From the NCBI GenBank assembly GCA_032907525.1, contig JAJJPM010000005.1:11260-75259 (forward strand): DNA of 64,000 bases, read 5' to 3'. Below are positions 8,792-17,060 of this stretch, piece after piece. The notes below the pieces were generated by a model that was not told where the DNA came from, did no database searches, and worked only from the letters and a program-made list of their open reading frames with translations. This DNA comes from JAHJQQ01 sp032907525 (GTDB taxonomy: Bacteria; Pseudomonadota; Gammaproteobacteria; Thiohalobacterales; Thiohalobacteraceae). Numbering within the stretch: the first letter of the stretch is position 1; every line of letters begins with the position of its first letter. The translations under genes and the position numbers were made by a program.

Positions 8792-8816
8792 GGGGACAGA
8801 CTTAAGTCTGTCCCCC
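8791..8816. repeat. Perfect 26-bp palindrome of the GGGGGACAG...CTGTCCCCC type
   Basis: A perfect 13+13 dyad, GGGGGACAGACTT followed by its reverse complement, between two convergent genes. A near-identical copy lies at 54023-54048, so this is a dispersed REP-like element. There is no U-run after the stem, so it is not a standard intrinsic terminator, although a hairpin between convergent genes could still affect transcript ends. Confidence 0.9.
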
Positions 8817-8836
8817 TTATGTCCGCCTCACCCCAT

Positions 8837-9550
8837 TCAGAACTTGTACACCAGCGACACCATGGTCTCGGTGTCGGTCTTCTCGACGCCAGGCGGCACC
8901 TCGGAGGTGTTTTCGACGGTGTAGGAAAGCTTCATGGCGAGATTGCCGATGATGTCGGTCTGCAGTGCCGTCACCGAACGGGTGATGGTGGCGTCGGCGC
9001 CGATTTCCGTCGACAGGTCTTCGGTGAACTTCGCGTTGGGGCCGATCTGCCAGGCATAGCGGGCGGCGAGACGCCCGATGGTCTCGTGCTCCGTGCCGTC
9101 CGTCTCCAGCCGGCTCTGACGCGCACCGGCGCCCGCCTCGAGGTCGAGCGTCATGCTCGGCGTCTTCAGCACGCGCCGGCCGTAACCCACCGTTTCGCTG
9201 GTGCGGTAGTCGTAGCCGCTGAATTTGTCGGTCTCGTAGGCCAGGCGGCCGAAGATGTAGTCGAATTCGGTGAACTTGTAGTCGGTCTGCCAGTTGCCGG
9301 CGTAGCGCTCGGCGGTCGTGACGTCGCGATCGGAGTTGTTGAGCGCCTCCAGATTCAGCGTGTGGCGCCACTTGGCGCGTTCGTGCGCCAGATTGATCTT
9401 CGCGCTCAGGCTTTGGGTGTCCGTGTTGCCCGAGGTGGCGACATAGCCGAACTCACCGGCGCCTTTCCACTCGGTGCCCAGCACGTCCATGGCGAACGAG
9501 GGGGCGGCGGCGAGTGCGACGGCCAGGATCGAGCATCGGGAAAATTGCAT
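8837..9550 (-). CDS. DUF481 (YdiY-like) outer-membrane beta-barrel protein
   Basis: A 237-residue protein with a clear signal peptide (MQFSRCSILAVALAAAPSFA). The mature part has alternating aromatic/polar strands and ends in ...VSLVYKF, a C-terminal Phe typical of outer-membrane barrels. The GYVATSGNTDTQSL segment matches the DUF481 opening (salt-induced outer-membrane family). A strong GGAGG site precedes the ATG. Role unknown. It is convergent with the ferredoxin reductase gene. Confidence 0.88.
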   Translation of the reverse strand: MQFSRCSILAVALAAAPSFAMDVLGTEWKGAGEFGYVATSGNTDTQSLSAKINLAHERAKWRHTLNLEALNNSDRDVTTAERYAGNWQTDYKFTEFDYIFGRLAYETDKFSGYDYRTSETVGYGRRVLKTPSMTLDLEAGAGARQSRLETDGTEHETIGRLAARYAWQIGPNAKFTEDLSTEIGADATITRSVTALQTDIIGNLAMKLSYTVENTSEVPPGVEKTDTETMVSLVYKF

Positions 9551-9645
9551 CGGGGCCTCCTGTCGGGGTGCGATGAGGAGGGCGGAATGCTACCGGAATC
9601 GGTCGACGAAAGGTGTAAACCACCGCAAGCAACGGTCACTGGGAT

Positions 9646-10335
9646 TCAGACGATCTGCCCGAACAGCGCACCCACGGCCGCCGTCAGGCCCATGGCCAGC
9701 GCGCCCCAGAAGGCCACGCGGGCCGCGCCGGCCACGAGCGGTGCGCCGCCGGTGCGTGCGGCCAGGGCGCCGAGCAGCGCCAGAAACCCCAGGGATGTTG
9801 CCGATACCCACAGTCCCAGATAGGCGAGCGGCGCCGCCGCGGCCGTCAGCAGCGGCAGGGCCGCCCCGGCGGCGAAGGTGGCCGCGGAGGTCAGCGCGGC
9901 CTGAACCGGGCGCGCGGCGACGGTATGCGAGATCCCCAGTTCGTCGCGGGCGTGCGCGGCCAGCGCATCCCTGGCCATGAGCTGTTCGGCGACCCGGCGG
10001 GCGAGCGCGGGGTCCAGGCCGCGGTCCACGTAGATGCCGGTCAGTTCGTCGAGCTCGCGGCCCGCGTCCGTCTCCAGTTCGCGGCGTTCGCGCTCCAGAT
10101 CGGCGCGTTCCGTGTCGGCCTGCGAGCTCACCGACACGTATTCGCCTGCGGCCATGGACATGGCGCCCGCGACCAGTCCGGCGATACCGGCGATCAGCAC
10201 ATCGCCGTGCGCGGCGCCGGCTGCCGCGACGCCGACCACGAGGCTCGCCGTGGAGACGATGCCGTCGTTCGCACCCAGCACCGCGGCGCGCAGCCAGCCC
10301 ACGCGGTGGGTGCGGTGGCGTTCCGGATGGGGCAT
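9646..10335 (-). CDS. VIT1/CCC1-family transporter (iron/manganese type)
   Basis: A 229-residue membrane protein. LRAAVLGANDGIVSTASLVVGVA and GLVAGAMSMAAGEYVSVSSQ are signature segments of the VIT1/CCC1 family, which exports or stores Fe2+ and Mn2+. Three hydrophobic helices lie after the charged middle domain (residues about 75-140), where the family's cytoplasmic metal-binding Glu residues sit (DLERERRELETDAGRELDE). Metal specificity is not decided. It follows a small membrane gene 12 nt upstream on the same strand. Confidence 0.85.
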   Translation of the reverse strand: MPHPERHRTHRVGWLRAAVLGANDGIVSTASLVVGVAAAGAAHGDVLIAGIAGLVAGAMSMAAGEYVSVSSQADTERADLERERRELETDAGRELDELTGIYVDRGLDPALARRVAEQLMARDALAAHARDELGISHTVAARPVQAALTSAATFAAGAALPLLTAAAAPLAYLGLWVSATSLGFLALLGALAARTGGAPLVAGAARVAFWGALAMGLTAAVGALFGQIV

Positions 10336-10347
10336 CGGCAGGGTCCG

Positions 10348-10572
10348 TCAGCGTGTCGCGCGGATGGAGGGGATGTCCTCATCCGATTGCTCGTGCTTGA
10401 GGATCGCCTTGATCTCCGCCAGTTGCTTGTTCGTCTGCTCCAGTTCCTCGATGAGGTCGTCGATGCGGGATTTCGTGCCGAAGATGGCGAAGGGCACGAA
10501 AAACCAGACGGCCGCCAGGGCTGCCAGGCCGAGCACGGCGAGGGTGCCGAAGATGTCGCCGAAGTGTTCCAT
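10348..10572 (-). CDS. Small single-pass membrane protein
   Basis: A 74-residue protein with one N-terminal membrane helix (about residues 8-30, TLAVLGLAALAAVWFFVPFA) followed by an acidic amphipathic segment (IDDLIEELEQTNKQLAEIKA) likely to form a coiled coil. Layout is similar to small accessory or scaffolding membrane proteins. It ends 12 nt before the VIT1-type gene and is probably co-transcribed with it. No specific family assigned. Confidence 0.75.
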   Translation of the reverse strand: MEHFGDIFGTLAVLGLAALAAVWFFVPFAIFGTKSRIDDLIEELEQTNKQLAEIKAILKHEQSDEDIPSIRATR

Positions 10573-10727
10573 GGGCGTTACCTGCCGAATTCCGTGTGTT
10601 CGATGTCGGGGCGCGGGACAGCGCCCGCGCGCCGGCCCAGCTTGCTACAACGGGCCGGCATTTTCCATCGACGCGTCCCTCCGGACCACGGCGCCGGCCG
10701 GCCGGCGCCATCTGGTAAAATGCCGCG

Positions 10728-12905
10728 ATGGACGTCTCCCACATCCTCGATCCGCTCAACGACGCCCAGCGCCAGGCGGTCTCCGCACCGGCCGGCCCGG
10801 TCCTGGTGCTGGCCGGCGCCGGCAGCGGCAAGACCCGCGTGCTGGTGCACCGCATCGCCTGGCTGATCCAGGTCGAGCGGGTCTCGCCCTACGGCATCCT
10901 CGCGGTGACCTTCACCAACAAGGCCGCCAGCGAGATGCGCCACCGCACCGAGGCCCTGCTGGGCATGCCCGCCGGCGGCATGTGGGTGGGCACCTTCCAC
11001 GGTCTGGCGCACCGGCTGCTGCGCGCTCACTGGCGCGAGGCGAATCTGCCGCAGACCTTCCAGATCCTGGATTCCGACGACCAGCTGCGGGTGGTCAAGC
11101 GGGTCATGCGGACGCTGGAGCTGGACGAGTCGCGCTGGCCGCCCAAGCAGATGCAGTGGTTCATCAACGGCCGGAAAGAGGAAGGCCTGCGGCCGCAGCA
11201 CATCGAGCACTACGACGACCCGTACCTGAAGCAGCAGATCCGCGTCTACGAGGCCTACGAAGAGGTGTGCCAGCGCACCGGCCTGGTGGATTTCCCGGAG
11301 ATCCTGCTGCGCGCGCACGAGCTGTGGCTGAAGAACCCGGAGCTGCTGCGCCACTACCAGCAGCGCTTCCAGCATGTGCTGGTCGACGAGTTCCAGGACA
11401 CCAACGGTATCCAGTATGCCTGGCTGCGGCTGCTGGCGGGGGCGCACGGACGCATCTTCGCCGTCGGTGACGACGACCAGTCGATCTACGGCTGGCGCGG
11501 GGCGCGCATCGAGAACATCCAGCGCTTCGCCGAGGATTTTCCCGGCACGCAGGTCATCCGCCTGGAGCAGAACTACCGTTCCACCGCGACCATCCTCGCC
11601 GCCGCGAATGCGCTCATCGCCCACAACCAGGGGCGCATGGGCAAGAACCTGTGGACCGAGGGCGCCGAGGGCGCGCCGATCCAGCTGTACACGGCCTACA
11701 ACGAATACGACGAGGCGCGCTTCGTCGTCGACCGCATCGCCCGGCACGTCGAGCGCGGCCATGCGCGCGCCGAATGCGCCATTCTCTATCGTTCCAACGC
11801 CCAGTCGCGCATCTTCGAGGAGCAGCTCATCCAGCGCGGTATCCCCTACCGGGTCTATGGCGGCCTGCGCTTCTTCGAGCGTGCCGAGATCAAGGACGCG
11901 CTCGGTTACCTGCGCCTGGCCGCGAACCGCAGCGACGACGCCTCCTTCGAGCGCATCGTCAACCAGCCGCCGCGCGGCATCGGCGAACGCACCGTCGCGA
12001 CGGTGCGCGAATACGCCAAACAGTTCGCCATCCCCATGACGGCCGCCGCGCAGCGCGTCGTCGACGAGAAGGCCCTGCCGGCGCGCGCGGTCAATGCACT
12101 GGCGGAGTTTCTCAGGCTGGTGGACGAGCTGGCCGCCGGCATCCAGGATCTGGAGCTGCATGAACAGGTCGAGCAGGCCATCCAGGCGGGCGGCCTGGTC
12201 GAGCACTACCGCAAGGAGAAGGGTGAGCGCGGCCAGGCGCGCATCGAGAACCTCGAAGAACTGGTCAGCGCCGCGCGCCAGTGGGAGCCGGAGGACGTCG
12301 AGAGCGAAATCGAGATGGACCCGCTGTCGGCCTTCCTCACGCACGCCGCGCTGGAGGCCGGCGAGGGCCAGGCGGATGCCTGGGAGGACTGCGTGCAGCT
12401 GATGACGCTGCACTCGGCCAAAGGCCTGGAGTTTCCGCTGGTGTTCCTGGTCGGGCTGGAGGAGGGGCTGTTCCCGCACCAGATGTCGGTGGAGGAGCCC
12501 GGCCGCCTCGAGGAGGAGCGCCGCCTCTGCTACGTCGGCATCACGCGCGCGCGGCGCGAGCTGGTGGTGAGCTGCGCCGAACGGCGGCGGCTGCACGGCA
12601 CCGAATCCTACGCGCTGCCGTCGCGCTTCCTGCGCGAGATTCCCGCGCATCTGATCGAGGAGGTGCGGCCGCAGGTGCAGGTGTCGCGCCCGCTCTATGC
12701 CGCCGAGCCGCGCGGCCGTGCGGCGGTGCCGGCGGAACCGGCCGGCGCGCTGCAGCTGGGGCAACGCGTGCGTCACGCCAAATTCGGCGAAGGTGTGGTG
12801 CTCAACTACGAAGGCCAGGGTTCGCACGCACGCGTGCAGGTGAATTTCATGGACGCCGGGGCCAAATGGCTGGTGCTGGCGTACGCGAATCTCGAGGCGG
12901 TGTGA
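10728..12905 (+). CDS. uvrD: ATP-dependent DNA helicase UvrD/Rep type
   Basis: A 725-residue superfamily 1A helicase, the length of UvrD. Motifs in order: Q motif LNDAQRQAV, Walker A AGAGSGKT (about residues 30-37), motif Ia TFTNKAA, Walker B VDEFQDTN, motif III GDDDQSIYGWRGA, motif IV QNYRST, motif V TLHSAKGLEFPLVFLVG and motif VI YVGITRAR. The C-terminal 50 residues form the Tudor-like domain of UvrD/PcrA (GQRVRHAKFGEGVVLNY). It unwinds DNA 3'-5' in nucleotide-excision and mismatch repair. It reads alone and ends in a hairpin terminator. Confidence 0.97.
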   Translation: MDVSHILDPLNDAQRQAVSAPAGPVLVLAGAGSGKTRVLVHRIAWLIQVERVSPYGILAVTFTNKAASEMRHRTEALLGMPAGGMWVGTFHGLAHRLLRAHWREANLPQTFQILDSDDQLRVVKRVMRTLELDESRWPPKQMQWFINGRKEEGLRPQHIEHYDDPYLKQQIRVYEAYEEVCQRTGLVDFPEILLRAHELWLKNPELLRHYQQRFQHVLVDEFQDTNGIQYAWLRLLAGAHGRIFAVGDDDQSIYGWRGARIENIQRFAEDFPGTQVIRLEQNYRSTATILAAANALIAHNQGRMGKNLWTEGAEGAPIQLYTAYNEYDEARFVVDRIARHVERGHARAECAILYRSNAQSRIFEEQLIQRGIPYRVYGGLRFFERAEIKDALGYLRLAANRSDDASFERIVNQPPRGIGERTVATVREYAKQFAIPMTAAAQRVVDEKALPARAVNALAEFLRLVDELAAGIQDLELHEQVEQAIQAGGLVEHYRKEKGERGQARIENLEELVSAARQWEPEDVESEIEMDPLSAFLTHAALEAGEGQADAWEDCVQLMTLHSAKGLEFPLVFLVGLEEGLFPHQMSVEEPGRLEEERRLCYVGITRARRELVVSCAERRRLHGTESYALPSRFLREIPAHLIEEVRPQVQVSRPLYAAEPRGRAAVPAEPAGALQLGQRVRHAKFGEGVVLNYEGQGSHARVQVNFMDAGAKWLVLAYANLEAV

Positions 12906-12910
12906 AATGA

Positions 12911-12933
12911 GAAGGCCCCTCGGGAGGGGCCTT
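12911..12933. terminator. Hairpin terminator between uvrD and the convergent barrel gene
   Basis: GAAGGCCCCT / AGGGGCCTTC is a 10-bp perfect stem with a short loop just after the uvrD stop. U-runs are weak on both sides, so termination strength is uncertain. It could serve both convergent genes. Confidence 0.65.
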
Positions 12934-12974
12934 CATCCGCCGTTCGCCGGAACGACGAATCGGCCAGTGCCCGC

Positions 12975-13523
12975 TCAGAACTTCAGCACCGCGCCGATGG
13001 ACAGCAGGTCCGCATCCTCGTCGTCGATGTCGAAGCGCTCCCACTCGCCGCGGACGCCGAACTGGCTGCTGAACATGTACTCCGCGCCTACGCCGTAGGT
13101 CAGGTCGTTGCCGTCGTCGTCCACGCCCGAGGCGAGACCGCCGCCTTCCGCATCCCAGGAAATGAAGCCGACCTTGCCGAAGATGCCGAAGGCCTCGTTC
13201 AGCGGCAGCGTCGCCTTCAGGTCCACGGCGATGCCATCGACCTCGGCCGTTGCCGTGCCGCCGGCGACAGATGCGCTGACCTCGCCGAGATCGACCCAGG
13301 CCGCTTCGACCGCGAGGTTCTCGTTGAAGTCGTACCCGCCGAACACCTTCCAGCCGGTGTCCTCGTCGTCGCAGGACGTGAGACCGGTACCCAGCTCACC
13401 GCACACGTCGTAGCTTGCCTGGCCGACGCCGGCGCCGACATACAGTCCGTTGGCGGCCAGCGCACTTCCCGTCGCTCCGAAACCCAGCGCCATGGCCAGC
13501 GCCGTGAGAGTCAGTCTTTTCAT
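12975..13523 (-). CDS. Small outer-membrane beta-barrel protein (OmpA-like barrel/porin family)
   Basis: A 182-residue protein from the ATG preceded by GGAG. The signal peptide MKRLTLTALAMALGFGATGS...ALAA is followed by an eight-strand-like pattern opening NGLYVGAGVGQASYDV and closing SIGAVLKF with terminal Phe, as in small OmpA/OmpW-type barrels. It has no peptidoglycan-binding domain. A Cys pair (VCGELGTGLTSCDD) may form a loop disulfide. Function unknown. An upstream in-frame extension lacks a signal-like start and was rejected. Confidence 0.85.
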   Translation of the reverse strand: MKRLTLTALAMALGFGATGSALAANGLYVGAGVGQASYDVCGELGTGLTSCDDEDTGWKVFGGYDFNENLAVEAAWVDLGEVSASVAGGTATAEVDGIAVDLKATLPLNEAFGIFGKVGFISWDAEGGGLASGVDDDGNDLTYGVGAEYMFSSQFGVRGEWERFDIDDEDADLLSIGAVLKF

Positions 13524-13692
13524 GTCCGTGCTCCTTCCCTTATACGCAGTGTTTGTCGTCCCGTGAATGCTGCGGTGCATCGCGCGCAGCGGCGAACATA
13601 CTAGCGCCGCCCGCGGAGCGGACACAATCGCCGGCGCGCGAACTGTGCGCCGGTTCTCGCTGCGGGGGATGTTGCGCAATCGCGACGACCGG

Positions 13693-16641
13693 TCAGTGCT
13701 CGCCGCGGGCTTTGGCGTCGCTCTTGAGGGGTGTGACGTTGCTGGCGGAGGCGGCGCGCGTCAGCACGGCGACGCCCTGGCTGAGACCGGGGGTGAGGCT
13801 GGGCGCGAGATTGATCAGCGCTTCGCGCGGCCTGCCGATGAAGTTGCCCTGGGCGAAATCGACACCGTATTCCTTCAGAAGCTGCAGGGTTTCCGCGCTC
13901 TCGACGTATTCGGCGATCGTGACCTTGCCGAGCGCGTGAGCGACCTGGTTCATGGACTGCACCATGGCCTGGTCGACGCTGGCCTGGGCCATGCCCTGCA
14001 CGAAGGAGCCGTCGATCTTGAGCTTGTCGACCGGCAGATGCTTCAGATAGGTGAAGGAACTGAAGCCGGAGCCGAAATCGTCCAGCGCGAACTGGCAGCC
14101 GATATCCTTGAGCGCGGCGATGAAGCGCGTGGCGGCGCCGAGGTTGGCGATGGCCGCCGTCTCGGTGATCTCGAAGGTCAGCAGCGCCGGGTCGAGGCCG
14201 GTCTCCTTCAGCAGGCGCTGGATCGTCGGCAGCAGGATGCCGTCCTCGAAGGCCTTGCCGGACAGATTGATGGAGAAGCGCACCTGCGTGCCCTGTTCGC
14301 GCAGATGGGCCAGCTGATGGATGGCGCGCTGCACGATCCACCGATCCACGTTGTGGATCAGGCCGAAGCGTTCGGCGGCGGGCATGAAGCCGCCGGGCAG
14401 GATCACCTCGCCGTCGGCGCAGACCATGCGCACCAGCACCTCGTAGTCCTGCACCTCGCCGCTGGCGACCGCCATGATCGGCTGGTAGACCAGCTGGAAG
14501 CGGTCGTGCTCGAGCATCTCGCGCACCCGTGCGGCCCAGCCCATGTCCTCCGCCATGCCGGCCTTGTCGCGGTCCTCGGGATTGTAGAGGTGCACGCGGT
14601 TGCGGCCCTGCGCCTTGGCCATGTTGCAGGCGAGATCGGCGTGCGACAGCACTTCGTCCGCGGATGTGGCGGAGGCGTCGATGGCCGCCGCGCCGATGCT
14701 GGAAGTGACGTTGAAGCTCTTGTTGTCGTAGAAGAACTTGTAGTTCTCGAACAGCAGCCTGAAGTTCTCCGCGACCTTGGCGATGTCCTGTGTCCGGACG
14801 TTGTAGATCAGCAGCGTGAATTCGTCGCCGCCGAAGCGCGCCAGGAGATCCCCCTCGCGCACGTGCGAGGACACCAGCAGGCTGATCTCGATCAGCAGCT
14901 GGTCGCCGGCCGCATGGCCGAGGGTGTCGTTGATGTACTTGAACTGGTCGAGATCGATATAGAACAGCGCACAGTCGGCGCCGCTGCGCCCGACCCGCGC
15001 CACGGTGCGCTCGAGCTCCTGCTGGAAGTAGTGGCGGTTGAACAGGCCGGTGAGCGAATCGTGCTCCGCCTGATAGGCGAGCTGTTTCTGGAAGGCCTTC
15101 TGTTCGGTGACGTCACGCGCCGTGCCGCTGATGTGCAGGACGTTGCCGGCGGTATCCTGGTGGGCCTTGGCGCTGAAGCTCAGGTGCCGGTGATGGCCCT
15201 GGCTGTCCAGATGCACGGTCTCGTACTGCACCAGCTCCTGCCCGGCGAGCATCGCCTGGAAGGCATGCGCGTCCTTCTCGGCATGACTCGGTGCGCAGAA
15301 TTCCTGGATGTGCCGGCCGACCATCTCCTGCGGCGAGCGGCCGTAGATCGCCTGGCTGGCGCCGTTCAGGTAGGTCCAGTGGCCGTCGGCGTCGGCGCTC
15401 CAGACCAGGTCGTGCGCGGTCTCGACCAGGTCGCGGTAGCGCGCCTCGGCCTTGACCATCTTGTCCTCGGCCTGCTTGCGCTGGGTGATGTCCGCGACCA
15501 GGCAGGTGTACATGGGATTGCCGCTGATGTGCATTTCGCTGACGCGCACCGAGACCTGCAGCGGCCGGCCGCTGCGGTGCTGCGCCGCGATTTCGTGCTC
15601 GCCGCCGTCGACCCTCGGCAGTCCGTCGGCGTCCAGCAGCTCCGGCAGCAGCCAGGCCAGCGGCTTGCCGCGGATGTCCACCGCGGCGAAGCCGAACAGG
15701 CGTTCGGCGGCGGCGTTGAAGGTATCGACCGTGCCGTGCTCGTCGACCACGATGATGCCCTCGGCGGCGTGGTCGACCACCGCGCGCATGTGCGATTCCT
15801 GGTCGCCCAGGCGGCGGAACAGCCGGCCCAGCGTCTGGGTGAGATAGCCGATCTCGTCGGTGGAGCGCGGCCGCAGGTGCGCGAGTTCGGCGCGCGTGGA
15901 GGCGCCCGTGCGCGTCAGCATCTCCTGCACGGGCCGCAGCGACTGCGCCATGCTGCGGGTGGCGAGCCAGGTCACCAGGCCGGTGACCAGGGCGAGTGCG
16001 CCCCACAGCCCGGCGAGTTCGACGTCCAGCCCGCCGCCGTGGAGCCAGTGGTACTGCATGAGCGCCGAATAGGACAGCAGCGGCAGCAGGCCGCCCAGCA
16101 GCACGATCTTGGATTTGAGGCTGACCTGCACCTGCTGCAGGCCCATGTGCGCGACCAGTTCGCCGAGCAGGTCGAGGGCGATCAGGTAGGTGGGCAGTCC
16201 CACCAGGATGGCCGCCGTCAGCTGCAGCAGCACCATATGAATGAGGGGTTCGGTCGGGATCCGGTCGAAACCGCCGCCCGCGGTCGCGAACAGCAGCACC
16301 GGCGTCGCCAGCGCATACAGCAGGAACAGCCCCCAGTATTCGCGGCTGAAGCGTGCCAGCCGGCGGTGGAGGTGCGTGGGCGCGCTGCCGCCGTCCGGAT
16401 GCCCGGCGAGCCACTGCAGCAGCGGCTGGAGATAGGCGCGGAAACGGATGAGCGACAGGCCCGCCAGCACGGCCAGCATCGCCGGCAGGATGCCCGCGCG
16501 CCCGGCCGCCGCCAGCGTGGGGACATCGAGCAGCCCGAACAGCAGCGCGCCGCCCAGCCCGATGATCGGGGTCAGGACGAATCCGGCAGCTATCCATAGC
16601 GTGAACCGGTGCCGCACACGTTGAAGGTCGTAGCCGGTCAC
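13693..16641 (-). CDS. Membrane-anchored PAS-GGDEF-EAL cyclic-di-GMP protein
   Basis: A 982-residue protein with a GTG start. About six membrane helices occupy residues 1-230, then a HAMP-like linker, two PAS domains (about 280-400 and 410-520), a GGDEF domain with intact FGGDEF near residue 604, and an EAL domain beginning YQPIMAV...YEVLVRM near residue 734, so the EAL signature is EVL. The EAL tail (DDFGSGFSSFTYLKHLPVDKLKIDG) is complete. Both cyclase and phosphodiesterase activities are possible; which dominates cannot be told. It senses an unknown membrane or PAS signal and stands alone. Confidence 0.92.
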   Translation of the reverse strand: MTGYDLQRVRHRFTLWIAAGFVLTPIIGLGGALLFGLLDVPTLAAAGRAGILPAMLAVLAGLSLIRFRAYLQPLLQWLAGHPDGGSAPTHLHRRLARFSREYWGLFLLYALATPVLLFATAGGGFDRIPTEPLIHMVLLQLTAAILVGLPTYLIALDLLGELVAHMGLQQVQVSLKSKIVLLGGLLPLLSYSALMQYHWLHGGGLDVELAGLWGALALVTGLVTWLATRSMAQSLRPVQEMLTRTGASTRAELAHLRPRSTDEIGYLTQTLGRLFRRLGDQESHMRAVVDHAAEGIIVVDEHGTVDTFNAAAERLFGFAAVDIRGKPLAWLLPELLDADGLPRVDGGEHEIAAQHRSGRPLQVSVRVSEMHISGNPMYTCLVADITQRKQAEDKMVKAEARYRDLVETAHDLVWSADADGHWTYLNGASQAIYGRSPQEMVGRHIQEFCAPSHAEKDAHAFQAMLAGQELVQYETVHLDSQGHHRHLSFSAKAHQDTAGNVLHISGTARDVTEQKAFQKQLAYQAEHDSLTGLFNRHYFQQELERTVARVGRSGADCALFYIDLDQFKYINDTLGHAAGDQLLIEISLLVSSHVREGDLLARFGGDEFTLLIYNVRTQDIAKVAENFRLLFENYKFFYDNKSFNVTSSIGAAAIDASATSADEVLSHADLACNMAKAQGRNRVHLYNPEDRDKAGMAEDMGWAARVREMLEHDRFQLVYQPIMAVASGEVQDYEVLVRMVCADGEVILPGGFMPAAERFGLIHNVDRWIVQRAIHQLAHLREQGTQVRFSINLSGKAFEDGILLPTIQRLLKETGLDPALLTFEITETAAIANLGAATRFIAALKDIGCQFALDDFGSGFSSFTYLKHLPVDKLKIDGSFVQGMAQASVDQAMVQSMNQVAHALGKVTIAEYVESAETLQLLKEYGVDFAQGNFIGRPREALINLAPSLTPGLSQGVAVLTRAASASNVTPLKSDAKARGEH

Positions 16642-16873
16642 CTGTCAGGCAGATCCTGTGGGAGGACTCCCCCTTCGATCGAAAATCGCGAATTACGCGC
16701 TATGACTTTCCCTGTCTTATTAGCCCACTAGATCCATTTCTGCATGCGGGCCGGAAGTATAATGGCATAACAGGTCAGGTTTGCAAGCAATAAGTCCGGC
16801 CGCCCCGGGGCGCGGGCCGGAGCGGTGCGAACATGTGGAGGGAAAGACCGGATTCGGCTGCGGCCCGTGTCGT

Positions 16874-17056
16874 CTAGCAGCAGCGGCGGACGCCGTTCCA
16901 CTTCCGCTCCTGCTCGGCCTTGAAGAACGCCTGCCGCGACAGCGGCTGGCCGCCCTCGGCGGCGTGGCGGGTCCGCCAGTGTTCCAGATAGCGCTCGTAG
17001 GCGTCGTCGCCGCTCAGGCGGCGCACGATCTTCCAGATGCGTTTCAGAGTGCGCAT
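16874..17056 (-). CDS. YbdD/YjiX-family small protein (CstA partner)
   Basis: A 60-residue protein reading RIWKIVRRLSGDDAYERYLEHW and ending CC, which matches the YbdD family found beside cstA in proteobacteria. It starts 4 nt after the cstA stop on the same strand, so it is the second gene of a cstA-ybdD unit. In enteric bacteria YbdD-like proteins accompany peptide/pyruvate uptake by CstA/BtsT; that role is carried over by family. Confidence 0.88.
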   Translation of the reverse strand: MRTLKRIWKIVRRLSGDDAYERYLEHWRTRHAAEGGQPLSRQAFFKAEQERKWNGVRRCC

Positions 17057-17060
17057 GGGC

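Noticed and set aside
8791..8816. Palindrome as an intrinsic terminator
   Set aside because: No U-run follows the stem on either strand, and the same element occurs between nirS and nirE, which read in one direction within an apparent operon.
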